Source: Tubulanus polymorphus
Taxonomy: Eukaryota > Nemertea > Palaeonemertea > Tubulaniformes > Tubulanidae
NCBI RefSeq assembly: GCF_964204645.1
Contig: NC_134028.1
Span: forward strand, 27,315,722 to 27,379,721
Direction of reading: 5' to 3'
DNA length: 64,000 nt
Shown here: piece by piece, positions 12,043 to 26,200 of the stretch
Position numbering within the stretch: position 1 is the first letter of the stretch
Layout: each line of letters opens with the position of its first letter
Translations under genes and position numbers: made by a program
Notes under the pieces: model-generated
Told to the model about the DNA's origin: nothing
What the model saw: only the letters and a program-made list of their open reading frames with translations
Database searches by the model: none

Positions 12043-15000
12043 AACTGAACTGATTTCAAATAGATAGGTGGAAAGATTAAGAATTTTCTGGCTATTTATG
12101 CTCCTGAAGATGATGGACTCGATCTGAAATGATAGGTTAAGGTAAACTGAACTGATTTCGAGTAGATGGACTGAAAGATACAAATTTTTCTTGCAAAATA
12201 GGGTCCTAAAGATGATGAATTCTATCTTAATTGATGGGTTAGGGTGTACTGAATTGATTTCAAATAGATAGGTTGAAAGAATCAGAATTTTCTGGCTGCT
12301 CTTGGTTCTGAAGATGATAAATTCAATCTGAAAAGATGTGTTAAGGCGTATTGAACTGATTTCAAATAGATAGGTGGAAAGATTAAGAATTTTCTGGCTA
12401 TTTATGCTCCTGAAGATGATGGACTCGATCTGAAATGATAGGTTAAGGTAAACTGAACTGGTTTCGAGTAGATGGACTGAAAGATACAGATTTTTCTTGC
12501 AAAATAGGGTCCTAAAGATGATGAATTCTATCTTAATTGATGGGTTAGGGTGAACTGAACTGATTTCAAATAGATAGGTGGAAAGAATCAGAATTTTCTG
12601 GCTGCCTTTGGTTCTGAAGATGATGGACTCAATCTGAAAAGATGTGTTAAGGCGTATTGAACTGATTTCAAATAGATAGGTGGAAAGATTAAGAATTTTC
12701 TGGCTATTTATGCTCCTGAAGATGATGGACTCGATCTGAAATGATAGGTTAAGGTAAACTGAACTGATTTCGAGTAGATGGACTGAAAGATACAGATTTT
12801 TCTTGCAAAATAGGGTCCTAAAGATAATGAATTCTATCTTAATTGATGGGTTAGGGTGAACTGAACTGATTTCAAATAGATAGGTGGAAAGAATCAGAAT
12901 TTTCTGGCTGCCTTTGGTTCTGAAGATGATGGACTCAATCTGAAAAGATGGGCTAAGGCGTATTGAACTGATTTCAAATAGATAGGTGGAAAGATTAAGA
13001 ATTTTCTGGCTATTTATGCTCCTGAAGATGATAAACTCGATCTGAAATGATAGGTTAAGGTAAACTGAACTGATTTCGAGTAGATGGACTGAAAGATACA
13101 AATTTTTCTTGCAAAATAGGGTCCTAAAGATGATGAATTCTATCTTAATTGATGGGTTAGGGTGTACTGAATTGATTTCAAATAGATAGGTTGAAAGAAT
13201 CAGAATTTTCTGGCTGCTCTTGGTTCTGAAGATGATAAATTCAATCTGAAAAGATGTGTTAAGGCGTATTGAACTGATTTCAAATAGATAGGTGGAAAGA
13301 TTAAGGATTTTCTGGCTATTTATGCTCCTGAAGATGATGGACTCGATCTGAAATGATAGGTTAAGGTAAACTGAACTGATTTCGAGTAGATGGACTGAAA
13401 GATACAGATTTTTCTTGCAAAATAGGGTCCTAAAGATGATGAATTCTATCTTAATTGATGGGTTAGGGTGTACTGAACTGATTTCAAATAGATAGGTTGA
13501 AAGAATCAGAATTTTCTGGCTGCTTTTGGTTCTGAAGATGATGGATTCAATCTGAAAAGATGTGTTAAGGCGTATTGAACTGATTTCAAATAGATAGGTG
13601 GAAAGATTAAGAATTTTCTGGCTATTTATGCTCCTGAAGATGATGGACTCGATCTGAAATGATAGGTTAAGGTAGACTGAACTGATTTCGAGTGGATGGA
13701 CTGAAAGATACAGATTTTTCTTGCAAAATAGGGTCCTAAAGATGATGAGTTCTAACTTAATTGATGGGTTAGGGTGAACTGAACTGATTTCAAATAGATA
13801 GGTGGAAAGATTAAGAATTTTCTGGTTATTTATGCTCCTGAAGATGATGGACTCGATCTGAAATGAAAGGTTAAGGTAAACTGAACTGATTTCGAGTAGA
13901 TGGACTGAAAGATACAGATTTTTCTTGCAAAATAGGGTCCTAAAGATGATGAATTCTATCTTAATTGATGGGTTAGGGTGTACTGAACTGATTTCAAATA
14001 GATAGGTTGAAAGAATCAGAATTTTCTGGCTGCTTTTGGTTCTGAAGATGATGGATTCAATCTGAAAAGATGTGTTAAGGCGTATTGAACTGATTTCAAA
14101 TAGATAGGTGGAACGATTAAGAATTTTCTTGCTATTTATGCTCCTGAAGATGATGGACTCGATCTGAAATGATAGGTTAAGGTAGACTGAACTGATTTCG
14201 AGTAGATGGACTGAAAGATACAGATTTTTCTTGCAAAATAGGGTCCTAAAGATGATGAGTTCTATCTTAATTGATGGGTTAGGGTGCACTGAACTGATTT
14301 CAAATAGAAAGGTGGAAAGATTAGGAATTTTCTGGTTATTTATGCTCCTGAAGATGATGGACTCGATCTGAAATGAAAGGTTAAGGTAAACTGAACTGAT
14401 TTCGAGTAGATGGACTGAAAGATACAGATTTTTCTTGCAAAATAGGGTCCTAAAGATGATGAGTTCTAACTTAATTGATGGGTTAGGGTGAACTGAACTG
14501 ATTTCAAATAGATAGGTGGAAAGATTAAGAATTTTCTGGCTATTTATGCTCCTGAAGATGATGGACTCGATCTGAAATGAAAGGTTAAGGTAAACTGAAC
14601 TGATTTCGAGTAGATGGACTGAAAGATACAGATTTTTCTTGCAAAATAGGGTCCTAAAGATGATGAATTCTATCCTAATTGATGGGTTAGGGTGTACTGA
14701 ACTGATTTCAAATAGATAGGTTGAAAGATTAAGAATTTTCTGGCTGCTTTTGGTTCTGAAGATGATGGATTCAATCTGAAAAGATGTGTTAAGGCGTATT
14801 GAACTGATTTCAAATAGATAGGTGGAAAGATTAAGAATTTTCTGGCTATTTATGCTCCTGAAGATGATGGACTCGATCTGAAATGATAGGTTAAGGTAGA
14901 CTGAACTGATTTCGAGTAGAGGGACTGAAAGATACAGATTTTTCTTGCAAAATAGGGTCCTAAAGATGATGAGTTTTATCTTAATTGATGGGTTAGGGTG

Positions 15001-18000
15001 TACTGAACTGATTTCAAATAGATAGGTGGAAAGATTAAGAATTTTCTGGCTATTTATGCTCCTGAAGATGATGGACTCGATCTGAAATGATAGGTTAAGG
15101 TAAACTGAACTGATTTCGAGTAGATGGACTGAAAGATACAGATTTTTCTTGCAAAATAGGGTCCTAAAGATGATGAAATCTATCTTAATTGATGGGTTAG
15201 GGTGTACTGAACTGATTTCAAATAAATAGGTGTAAAGATTAAGAATTTTCTGGCTATTTATGCTCCTGAAGATGATGGACTCAATCTGAAAAGATGGGCT
15301 AAGGCGAATTGAACTGATTTCAAATAGATAGGTGGAAAGATTAAGAATTTTCTGGCTATTTATGCTCCTGAAGATGATGGACTCGATCTGAAATGATAGG
15401 TTAAGGTAAACTGAACTGATTTCGAGCAGATGGACTGAAAGATACAGATTTTTCTTGCAAAATAGGGTCCTAAAGATGACGAATTCTATCTTAATTGATG
15501 GGTTAGGGTGAACTGAACTGATTTCAAATAGATAGGTTGAAAGAATCAGAATTTTCTGGCTGCTTTTGGTTCTGAAGATGATGGATTCAATCTGAAAAGA
15601 TGTGTTAAGGCGTATTGAACTGATTTCAAATAGATAGGTGGAAAGATTAAGAATTTTCTGGCTATTTATGCTCCTGAAGATGATGGACTCGATCTGAAAT
15701 GATAGGTTAAGGTAAACTGAATTGATTTCGAGTAGATGGACTGAAAGATACAGATTTTTCTTGCAAAATAGGGTCCTAAAGATGATGAATTCTATCTTAA
15801 TTGATGGGTTAGGGTGTACTGAACTGATTTCAAATAGATAGGTTGAAAGAATCAGAATTTTCTGGCTGCTTTTGGTTCTGAAGATGATGGATTCAATCTG
15901 AAAAGATGTGTTAAGGCGTATTGAACTGATTTCAAATAGATAGGTGGAAAGATTAAGAATTTTCTGGCTATTTATGCTCCTGAAGATGATGGACTCGATC
16001 TGAAATGATAGGTTAAGGTAGACTGAACTGATTTCGAGTGGATGGACTGAAAGATACAGATTTTTCTTGCAAAATGGGGTCCTAAAGATGATGAGTTCTA
16101 ACTTAATTGATGGGTTAGGGTGAACTGAACTGATTTCAAATAGATAGGTGGAAAGATTAAGAATTTTCTGGTTATTTATGCTCCTGAAGATGATGGACTC
16201 GATCTGAAATGAAAGGTTAAGGTAAACTGAACTGATTTCGAGTAGATGGACTGAAAGATACAGATTTTTCTTGCAAAATAGGGTCCTAAAGATGATGAAT
16301 TCTATCTTAATTGATGGGTTAGGGTGTACTGAACTGATTTCAAATAGCTAGGTTGAAAGAATCAGAATTTTCTGGCTGCCTTTGGTTCTGAAGATGATGG
16401 ACTCAATCTGAAAAGATGGGCTAAGGCGTATTGAACTGATTTCAAATAGATAGGTGTAAAGATTAAGAATTTTCTGGCTATTTATGCTCCTGAAGATGAA
16501 GGACTCGATCTGAAATGATAGGTTAAGGTAAACTGAACTGATTTCGAGTAGATGGACTGAAAGATACAGATTTTTCTTGCAAAATAGGGTCCTAAAGATG
16601 ATGAAATCTATCTTAATTGATGGGTTAGGGTGTACTGAACTGATTTCAAATAAATAGGTGTAAAGATTAAGAATTTTCTGGCTATTTATGCTCCTGAAGA
16701 TGATGGACTCAATCTGAAAAGATGGGCTAAGGCGAATTGAACTGATTTCAAATAGATAGGTGGAAAGATTAAGAATTTTCTGGCTATTTATGCTCCTGAA
16801 GATGATGGACTCGATCTGAAATGATAGGTTAAGGTAAACTGAACTGATTTCGAGCAGATGGACTGAAAGATACAGATTTTTCTTGCAAAATAGGGTCCTA
16901 AAGATGACGAATTCTATCTTAATTGATGGGTTAGGGTGAACTGAACTGATTTCAAATAGATAGGTTGAAAGAATCAGAATTTTCTGGCTGCTTTTGGTTC
17001 TGAAGATGATGGATTCAATCTGAAAAGATGTGTTAAGGCGTATTGAACTGATTTCAAATAGATAGGTGGAAAGATTAAGAATTTTCTGGCTATTTATGCT
17101 CCTGAAGATGATGGACTCGATCTGAAATGATAGGTTAAGGTAAACTGAATTGATTTCGAGTAGATGGACTGAAAGATACAGATTTTTCTTGCAAAATAGG
17201 GTCCTAAAGATGACGAGTTCTATCTTAATTGATGGGATAGGGTGTACTGAACTGATTTCAAATAGATAGGTGGAAAGAATCAGAATTTTCTGGCTGCTTT
17301 TGGTTCTGAAGATGATGGATTCAATCTGAAAAGATGTGTTAAGGCGTATTGAACTGATTTCAAATAGATAGGTGGAAAGATTAAGAATTTTCTGGCTATC
17401 TATGCTCCTCAAGATGATGGACTCGATCTGAAATGATAGGTTAAGGTAGACTGAACTGATTTCGAGTAGATGGACTGAAAGATACAAATTTTTCTTGCAA
17501 AATAGGGTCCTAAAGATGATGAATTCTATCTTAATTGATGGGTTAGGGTGAACTGAACTGATTTCAAATAGATAGGTGGAAAGATTAAGAATTTTCTGGC
17601 TATTTATGCTCCTGAAGATGATGGACTCGATCTGAAATGATAGGTTAAGGTAAACTGAACTGATTTCGAGTAGATGGACTGAAAGATACAGACTTTTCCT
17701 GCAAAATAGGGTCCTAAAGATGATGAATTCTATCTTAATTGATGGGTTAGGGTGTACTGAACTGATTTCAAATAGATAGGTTGAAAGAATCAGAATTTTC
17801 TGGCTGCTTTTGGTTCTGAAGATGATGGATACAATCTGAAAAGATGTGTTAAGGCGTATTGAACTGATTTCAAATAGATAGGTGGAAAGATTAAGAATTT
17901 TCTTGCTACTTATGCTCCTGAAGATGATGGACTCGATCTGAAATGATAGGTTAAGGTAGACTGAACTGATTCTGAATAGATGGACTGAAAGATACAGATT

Positions 18001-21000
18001 TTTCTTGCAAAATAAGGTCCTAAAGATGATGAGTTCTATCTTAATTGATGGGTTAGGGTGTACTGAACTGATTTCAAATAGATAGGTCAAAAGATTAAGA
18101 ATTTTCTGGCTATTTATGCTCCTGAAGATGATGGACTCGATCTGAAATGATAGGTTAAGGTAAACTGAACTGATTTCGAGTAGATGGACTGAAAGATACA
18201 GATTTTTCTTGCAAAATAGGGTCCTAAAGATGACGAGTTCTATCTTAAATGATGGGTTAGGGTGTACTGAACTGATTTCAAATAGATAGGTGGAAAGATT
18301 AAGAATTTTCTGGCTATTTATGCTCCTGAAGATGATGGACTCGATCTGAAATGATAGGTTAAGGTAAACTGAACTGATTTCGAGTAGATGGACTGAAAGA
18401 TACAAATTTTTCTTGCAAAATAGGGTCCTAAAGATGATGAGTTCTATCTTAATTGATGGGTTAGGGTGTACTGAACTGATTTCAAATAGATAGGTGGAAA
18501 GATTAAGAATTTTCTGGCTATTTATGCTCCTGAAGATGATGGACTCGATCTGAAATGATAGGTTAAGGTAAACTGAACTGATTTCGAGCAGATGGACTGA
18601 AAGATACAGATTTTTCTTGCAAAATAGGGTCCTAAAGATGATGAATTCTATCTTAATTGATGGGTTAGGGTGAACTGAACTGATTTCAAATAGATAGGTG
18701 GAAAGAATCAGAATTTTCTGGCTGCCTTTGGTTCTGAAGATGATGGACTCAATCTGAAAAGATGGGCTAAGGCGTATTGAACTGATTTCAAATAGATAGG
18801 TGGAAAGATTAAGAATTTTCTGGCTATTTATGCTCCTGAAGATGATGGACTCGATCTGAAATGATAGGTTAAGGTAAACTGAACTTATTTCGAGTAGATG
18901 GACTGAAAGATACAGATTTTTCTTGCAAAATAGGGCCCTAAAGATGATGAATTCTATCTTAATTGATGGGTTAGGGTGTACTGAACTGATTTCAAATAGA
19001 TAGGTGGAAAGATTAAGAATTTTCTGGTTATTTATGCTCCTGAAGATGATGGATTCGATCTGAAATGATAGGTTAAGGTAAACTGAACTTATTTCGAGTA
19101 GATGGACTGAAAGATACAGATTTTTCTTGCAAAACAGGGTCCTAAAGATGATGAATTCTATCTTAATTGATGATTTAAGGCGTATTGAACTGATTTCAAA
19201 TAGATAGGTGGAAAGATTAAGAATTTTCTGGCTATTTATGCTCCTGAAGATGATGGACTCGATCTGAAATGATAGGTTAAGGTAAACTGAACTGATTTCG
19301 AGTAGATGGACTGAAAGATACAAATTTTTTTTGCAAAATAGGGTCCTAAAGATGATGAATTCTATCTTAATTGATGGGTTAGGGTGTACTGAACTGATTT
19401 CAAATAGATAGGTGGAAAGAATCAGAATTTTCTGGCTGCTTTTGGTTCTGAAGATGATGGATTCAATCTGAAAAGATGTGTTAAGGCGTATTGAACTGAT
19501 TTCAAATAGATAGGTGGAAAGATTAAGAATTTTCTGGCTATTTATGCTCCTGAAGATGATGGACTCGATCTGAAATGATAGGTTAAGGTAGACTGAACTG
19601 ATTCTGAATAGATGGACTGAAAGATACAGATTTTTCTTGCAAAATAGGGTCCTAAAGATGATGAGTTCTATCTTAATTGATGGGTTAGGGTGTACTGAAC
19701 TGATTTCAAATAGATAGGTCGAAAGATTAAGAATTTTCTGGCTATTTATGCTCCTGAAGATGATGGACTCGATCTGAAATGATAGGTTAAGGTAAACTGA
19801 ACTGATTTCGAGTAGATGGACTGAAAGATACAGATTTTTCTTGCAAAATAGGGTCCTAAAGATGATGAATTCTATCCTAATTGATGGGTTAGGGTGTACT
19901 GAACTGATTTCAAATAGATAGGTTGAAAGAATCAGAATTTTCTGGCTATTTATGCTCCTGAAGATGATGGACTCGATCTGAAATGATAGGTTAAGGTAAA
20001 CTGAACTGATTTCGAGTAGATGGACTGAAAGATACAGATTTTTCTTGCAAAATAGGGTCCTAAAGATGATGAATTCTATCTTAATTGATGGGTTAGGGTG
20101 TACTGAACTGATTTCAAATAGATAGGTGGAAAGATTAAGAATCTTCTGGCTATTTATGCTCCTGAAGATGATGGACTCGATCTGAAATGATAGGTTAAGG
20201 TAAACTGAACTGATTTCGAGAAGATGGACTGAAAGATACAGATTTTTCTTGCAAAATAGGGTCCTAAAGATGATGAGTTTTATCTTAATTGATGGGTTAA
20301 GGTGTACTGAACTGATTTCAAATAGATAGGTGGAAAGATTAAGAATCTTCTGGCTATTTATGCTCCTGAAGATGATGGACTCGATCTGAAATGATAGGTT
20401 AAGGTAAACTGAACTGATTTCGAGAAGATGGACTGAAAGATACAGATTTTTCTTGCAAAATAGGGTCCTAAAGATGATGAATTCTATCTTAATTGATGGG
20501 TTAGGGTGTACTGAACTGATTTCAAATAGATAGGTTGAAAGAATCAGAATTTTCTGGCTGCTTTTGGTTCTGAAGATGATGGATTCAATCTGAAAAGATG
20601 TGTTAAGGCGTATTGAACTGATTTCAAATAGATAGGTGGAAAGATTAAGAATTTTCTGGCTATTTATGCTCCTGAAGATGATGGACTCGATCTGAAACGA
20701 TAGGTTAAGGTAAACTGAACTGATTTCGAGTAGATGGACTGAAAGATACAGATTTTTCTTGCAAAATAGGGTCCTAAAGATGATGAATTCTATCTTAATT
20801 GTTGGGTTAGGGTGTACTGAACTGATTTTCAATAGATTGGTTGAAAGATTCAGAAATTTCTGACTGCTTATACTTCTGAAGTTGATTGATTCAATCTGAA
20901 AAGATGGGTTAAGGCGGGTTGAACTGATTTCAAATGGATAGGTGGAAAGATTAGGAATTTTCTGGCTATTTATGCTCCTGAAGATGATGAACTCGATCTG

Positions 21001-23265
21001 AAATGATAGGTTAAGGTAAACTGAACTGATTTCGAGTAGATGGACTGAAAGATACAGATTTTTCTTGCAAAATAGGGTCCTAAAGATGATGAATTCTATC
21101 TTAATTTATGGGTTAGGGTGAACTGAACTGATTTCAAATAGATAGGTGGAAAGAATCAGAATTTTCTGGCTGCCTTTGGTTCTGAAGATGATGGACTCAA
21201 TCTGAAAAGATGGGCTAAGGCGTATTGAACTGATTTCAAATAGATAGGTGGAAAGATTAAGAATTTTCTGGCTATTTATGCTCCTGAAGATGATGGACTC
21301 GATCTGAAATGATAGGTTAAGGTAAACTGAACTGATTTCGAGTAGATGGACTGAAAGATACACATTTTTCTTGCAAAATAGGGTCCTAAAGATGATGAGT
21401 TCTATCTTAATTGATGGGTTAGGGTGTACTGAACTGATTTCAAATAGATAGGTGGAAAGATTAAGAATTTTCTGGCTATTTATGCTCCTGAAGATGATGG
21501 ACTCGATCTGAAATGATAGGTTAAGGTAAACTGAACTGATTTCGAGCAGATGGACTGAAAGATACAGATTTTTCTTGCAAAATAGGGTCCTAAAGATGAT
21601 GAATTCTATCTTAATTGATGGGTTAGGGTGAACTGAACTGGTTTCAAATAGATAGGTGGAAAGAATCAGAATTTTCTGGCTGCCTTTGGTTCTGAAGATG
21701 ATGGACTCAATCTGATAAGATGGGCTAAGGCGTATTGAACTGATTTCAAATAGATAGGTGGAAAGATTAAGAATTTTCTGGCTATTTATGCTCCTGAAGA
21801 TGATGGACTCGATCTGAAATGATAGGTTAAGGTAAACTGAACTGATTTCGAGTAGATGGACTGAAAGATACAGATTTTTCTTGCAAAATAGGGTCCTAAA
21901 GATGATGAATTCTATCTTAATTGATGGGTTAGGGTGTACTGAACTGATTTCAAATAGATAGGTGGAAAGATTAAGAATTTTCTGGTTATTTATGCTCCTG
22001 AAGATGATGGATTCGATCTGAAATGATAGGTTAAGGTAAACTGAACTTATTTCGAGTAGATGGACTGAAAGATACAGATTTTTCTTGCAAAACAGGGTCC
22101 TAAAGATGATGAATTCTATCTTAATTGATGGTTTAAGGCGTATTGAACTGATTTCAAATAGATAGGTGGAAAGATTCAGAATTTTCTGGCTATTTATGCT
22201 CCTGAAGATGATGGACTCGATCTGAAATGATAGGTTAAGGTAAACTGAACTGATTTCGAGTAGATGGACTGAAAGATACAAATTTTTTTTGCAAAATAGG
22301 GTCCTAAAGATGATGAATTCTATCTTAATTGATGGGTTAGGGTGTACTGAACTGATTTCAAATAGATAGGTTGAAAGAATCAGAATTTTCTGGCTGCTTT
22401 TGGTTCTGAAGATGATGGATTCAATCTGAAAAGATGTGTTAAGGCGTATTGAACTGATTTCAAATAGATAGGTGGAAAGATTAAGAATTTTCTGGCTATT
22501 TATGCTCCTGAAGATGATGGACTCGATCTGAAATGATAGGTTAAGGTAGACTGAACTGATTCTGAATAGATGGACTGAAAGATACAGATTTTTCTTGCAA
22601 AATAGGGTCCTAAAGATGATGAGTTCTATCTTAATTGATGGGTTAGGGTGTACTGAACTGATTTCAAATAGATAGGTCGAAAGATTAAGAATTTTCTGGC
22701 TATTTATGCTCCTGAAGATGATGGACTCGATCTGAAATGATAGGTTAAGGTAAACTGAACTGATTTCGAGTAGATGGACTGAAAGATACAGACTTTTCTT
22801 GCAAAATAGGGTCCTAAAGATGATGAATTCTATCTTAATTGATGGGTTAGGGTGTACTGAACTGATTTCAAATAGATAGGTCGAAAGAATCAGAATTTTC
22901 TGGCTGCTTTTGGTTCTGAAGATGATGGATACAATCTGAAAAGATGTGTTAAGGCGTATTGAACTGATTTCAAATAGATAGGTGGAAAGATTAAGAATTT
23001 TCTGGCTATTTATGCTCCTGAAGATGATGGACTCGATCTGAAATGATAGGTTAAGGTAAACTGAACTGATTTCGAGTAGATGGACTGAAAGATACAGATT
23101 TTTCTTGCAAAATAGGGCCCTAAAGATGATGAATTCTATCTTAATTGATGGGTTAGGGTGAACTGAACTGATTTCAAATAGATAGGTGGAAAGAATCAGA
23201 ATTTTCTGGCTGCCTTTGGTTCTGAAGATGATGGACTCAATCTGAAAAGATGGGCTAAGGCGTAT

Positions 23266-26200
23266 TGAACTGATTTCAAATAGATAGGTGGAAAGATTAA
23301 GAATTTTCTGGCTATTTATGCTCCTGAAGATGATGGACTCGATCTGAAATGATAGGTTAAGGTAAACTGATCTGATTTCGAGTAGATGGACTGAAAGATA
23401 CAAATTTTTCTTGCAAAATAGGGTCCTAAAGATGATGAATTCTATCTTAATTGATGGGTTAGGGTGTACTGAACTGATTTCAAATAGATAGGTTGAAAGA
23501 ATCAGAATTTTCTGGCTGCTTTTGGTTCTGAAGATGATGGATTCAATCTGAAAAGATGTGTTAAGGCGTATTGAACTGATTTCAAATAGATAGGTGGAAA
23601 GATTAAGAATTTTCTGGCTATTTATGTTCCTGAAGATGATGGACTCGATCTGAAATGATAGGTTAAGGTAGACTGAACTGATTCTGAATAGATGGACTGA
23701 AAGATACAGATTTTTCTTGCAAAATAAGGTCCTAAAGATGATGAGTTCTATCTTAATTGATGGGTTAGGGTGTACTGAACTGATTTCAAATAGATAGGTG
23801 GAAAGATTAAGAATTTTCTGGCTATTTATGCTCCTGAAGATGATGGACTCGATCTGAAATGATAGGTTAAGGTAAACTGAACTGATTTCGAGTAGATGGA
23901 CTGAAAGATACAGACTTTTCTTGCAAAATAGGGCCCTAAAGATGATGAATTCTATCTTAATTGATGGGTTAGGGTGTACTGAACTGATTTCAAATAGATA
24001 GGTTGAAAGAATCAGAAATTTCTGGCTGCTTTTGGTTCTGAAGATGATGGATACAATCTGAAAAGATGTGTTAAGGCGTATTGAACTGATTTCAAATAGA
24101 TAGGTGGAAAGATTAAGAATTTTCTGGCTATTTATGCTCCTGAAGATGATGGACTCGATCTGAAATGATAGGTTAAGGTAAACTGAACTGATTTCGAGCA
24201 GATGGACTGAAAGATACAGATTTTTCTTGCAAAATAGGGCCCTAAAGATGATGAATTCTATCTTAATTGATGGGTTAGGGTGAACTGAACTGATTTCAAA
24301 TAGATAGGTGGAAAGAATCAGAATTTTCTGGCTGCCTTTGGTTCTGAAGATGATGGACTCAATCTGAAAAGATGGGCTAAGGCGTATTGAACTGATTTCA
24401 AATAGATAGGTGGAAAGATTAAGAATTTTCTGGCTATTTATGCTCCTGAGGATGATGCACTCGATCTGAAATGATAGGTTAAGGTAGACTGAACTGATTT
24501 CGAGTAGATGGACTGAAAGATACAGATTTTTCTTGCAAAATAGGGTCCTAAAGATGATGAATTCTATCTTAATTGATGGGTAAGGGTGTACTGAACTGAT
24601 TTCAAATAGATAGGTTGAAAGAATCAGAATTTTCTGGCTGCTTTTGGTTCTGAAGATGATGGATTCAATCTGAAAAGATGTGTTAAGGCGTATTGAACTG
24701 ATTTAAAATAGATAGGTGGAAAGATTAAGAATTTTCTGGCTATTTATGCTCCTGAAGATGATGGACTCGATCTGAAATGATAGGTTAAGGTAAACTGAAC
24801 TGATTCCGAGTAGATGGACTGAAAGATACAAATTTTTCTTGCAAAATAGGGTCCAAAAGATGATGAATTCTATCTTAATTGATGGGTTAGGGTGTACTGA
24901 ACTGATTTCAAATAGATAGGTTGAAAGAATCAGAATTTTCGGGCTGCTTTTGGTTCTGAAGATGATGGATTCAATCTGAAAAGATGTGTTAAGGCGTATT
25001 GAACTGATTTCAAATAGATAGGTGGAAAGATTAAGAATTTTCTGGCCATTTATGCTCCTGAAGATGATGGACTCGATCTGAAATGATAGGTTAAGGTAGA
25101 CTGAACTGATTCTGAATAGATGGACTGAAAGATACAGATTTTTCTTGCAAAATAGGGTCCTAAAGATGATGAGTTCTATCTTAATTGATGGGTTAGGGTG
25201 TACTGAACTGATTTCAAATAGATAGGTTGAAAGAATCAGAATTTTCTGGCTGCTTTTGGTTCTGAAGATGATGGATTCAATCTGAAAAGATGTGTTAAGG
25301 CGTATTGAACTGATTTCAAATAGATAGGTGGAAAGATTAAGAATTTTCTGGCTATTTATGCTCCTGAAGATGATGGACTCGATCTGAAATGATAGGTTAA
25401 GGTTAACTGAACTGATTTCGAGTAGATGGACTGAAAGATACAGATTTTTCTTGCAAAATAGGGTCCTAAAGATGATGAGTTCTATCTTAATTGATGGGTT
25501 AGGGTGTACTGAACTGATTTCAAATAGATAGGTTGAAAGATTAAGAATTTTCTGGCTATTTATGCTCCTGAAGATGATGGACTCGATCTGAAATGATAGG
25601 TTAAGGTAAACTGAACTGATTTCGAGCAGATGGACTGAAAGATACAGATTTTTCTTGCAAAATAGGGTCCTAAAGATGATGAATTCTATCTTAATTGATG
25701 GGTTAGGGTGAACTGAACTGATTTCAAATAGATAGGTGGAAAGAATCAGAATTTTCTGGCTGCCTTTGGTTCTGAAGATGATGGACTCAATCTGAAAAGA
25801 TGGGCTAAGGCGTATTGAACTGATTTCAAATAGATAGGTGGAAAGATTAAGAATTTTCTGGCTATTTATGCTCCTGAAGATGATTGACTCGATCTGAAAT
25901 GATAGGTTAGGTAGACTGAACTGATTTCGAGTAGATGGACTGAAAGATAAAGATTTTTCTTGCAAAATAGGGTCCTAAAGATGATGAGTTCTATCTTAAT
26001 TGATGGGTTAGGGTGTACTGAACTGATTTCAAATAGATAGGTGGAAAGATTAAGAATTTTCTGGTTATTTATGCTCCTGAAGATGATGGACTCGATCTAA
26101 ATGATAGGTTAAGGTAAACTGAACTGATTTCGAGTAGATGGACTGAAAGATACAGATTTTTCTTGCAAAACAGGGTCCTAAAGATGATGAATTCTATCTT

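Larger units (their letters stand above)
7357..14289 (-). other. Longest stop-free antisense frame of the satellite (2,310 codons); not called as a gene
   Basis: Because the monomer is 102 bp, each copy adds 34 codons without changing frame, and the consensus antisense frame has no stop. The translation is a 34-residue cycle built from segments such as FEISSVHPNPSIKIEFIIF, LEISSVYLNLSFQIESIIF and FEISSIRLNTSFQIESIIF. The frame opens on GTG, not ATG (14,287-14,289), and I see no Met inside it. It has no signal peptide or recognisable fold, and no promoter or splice structure was found. It ends just beyond the 31-bp deletion monomer. Similar frames of 100-1,494 codons occur along the array, usually opening on TTG, and are broken by one-base deletions that were later copied by duplication. 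Most likely these frames are fortuitous. Confidence 0.85.

Noticed and set aside
7357-14289. 34-residue repeat protein of the TPR, PPR or TAL-effector kind
   Set aside because: Only the length matches. The cycle lacks the TPR Trp/Gly/Ala pattern and the TALE di-residue position, and is rich in Ile, Phe and Ser like a translated AT-rich satellite.
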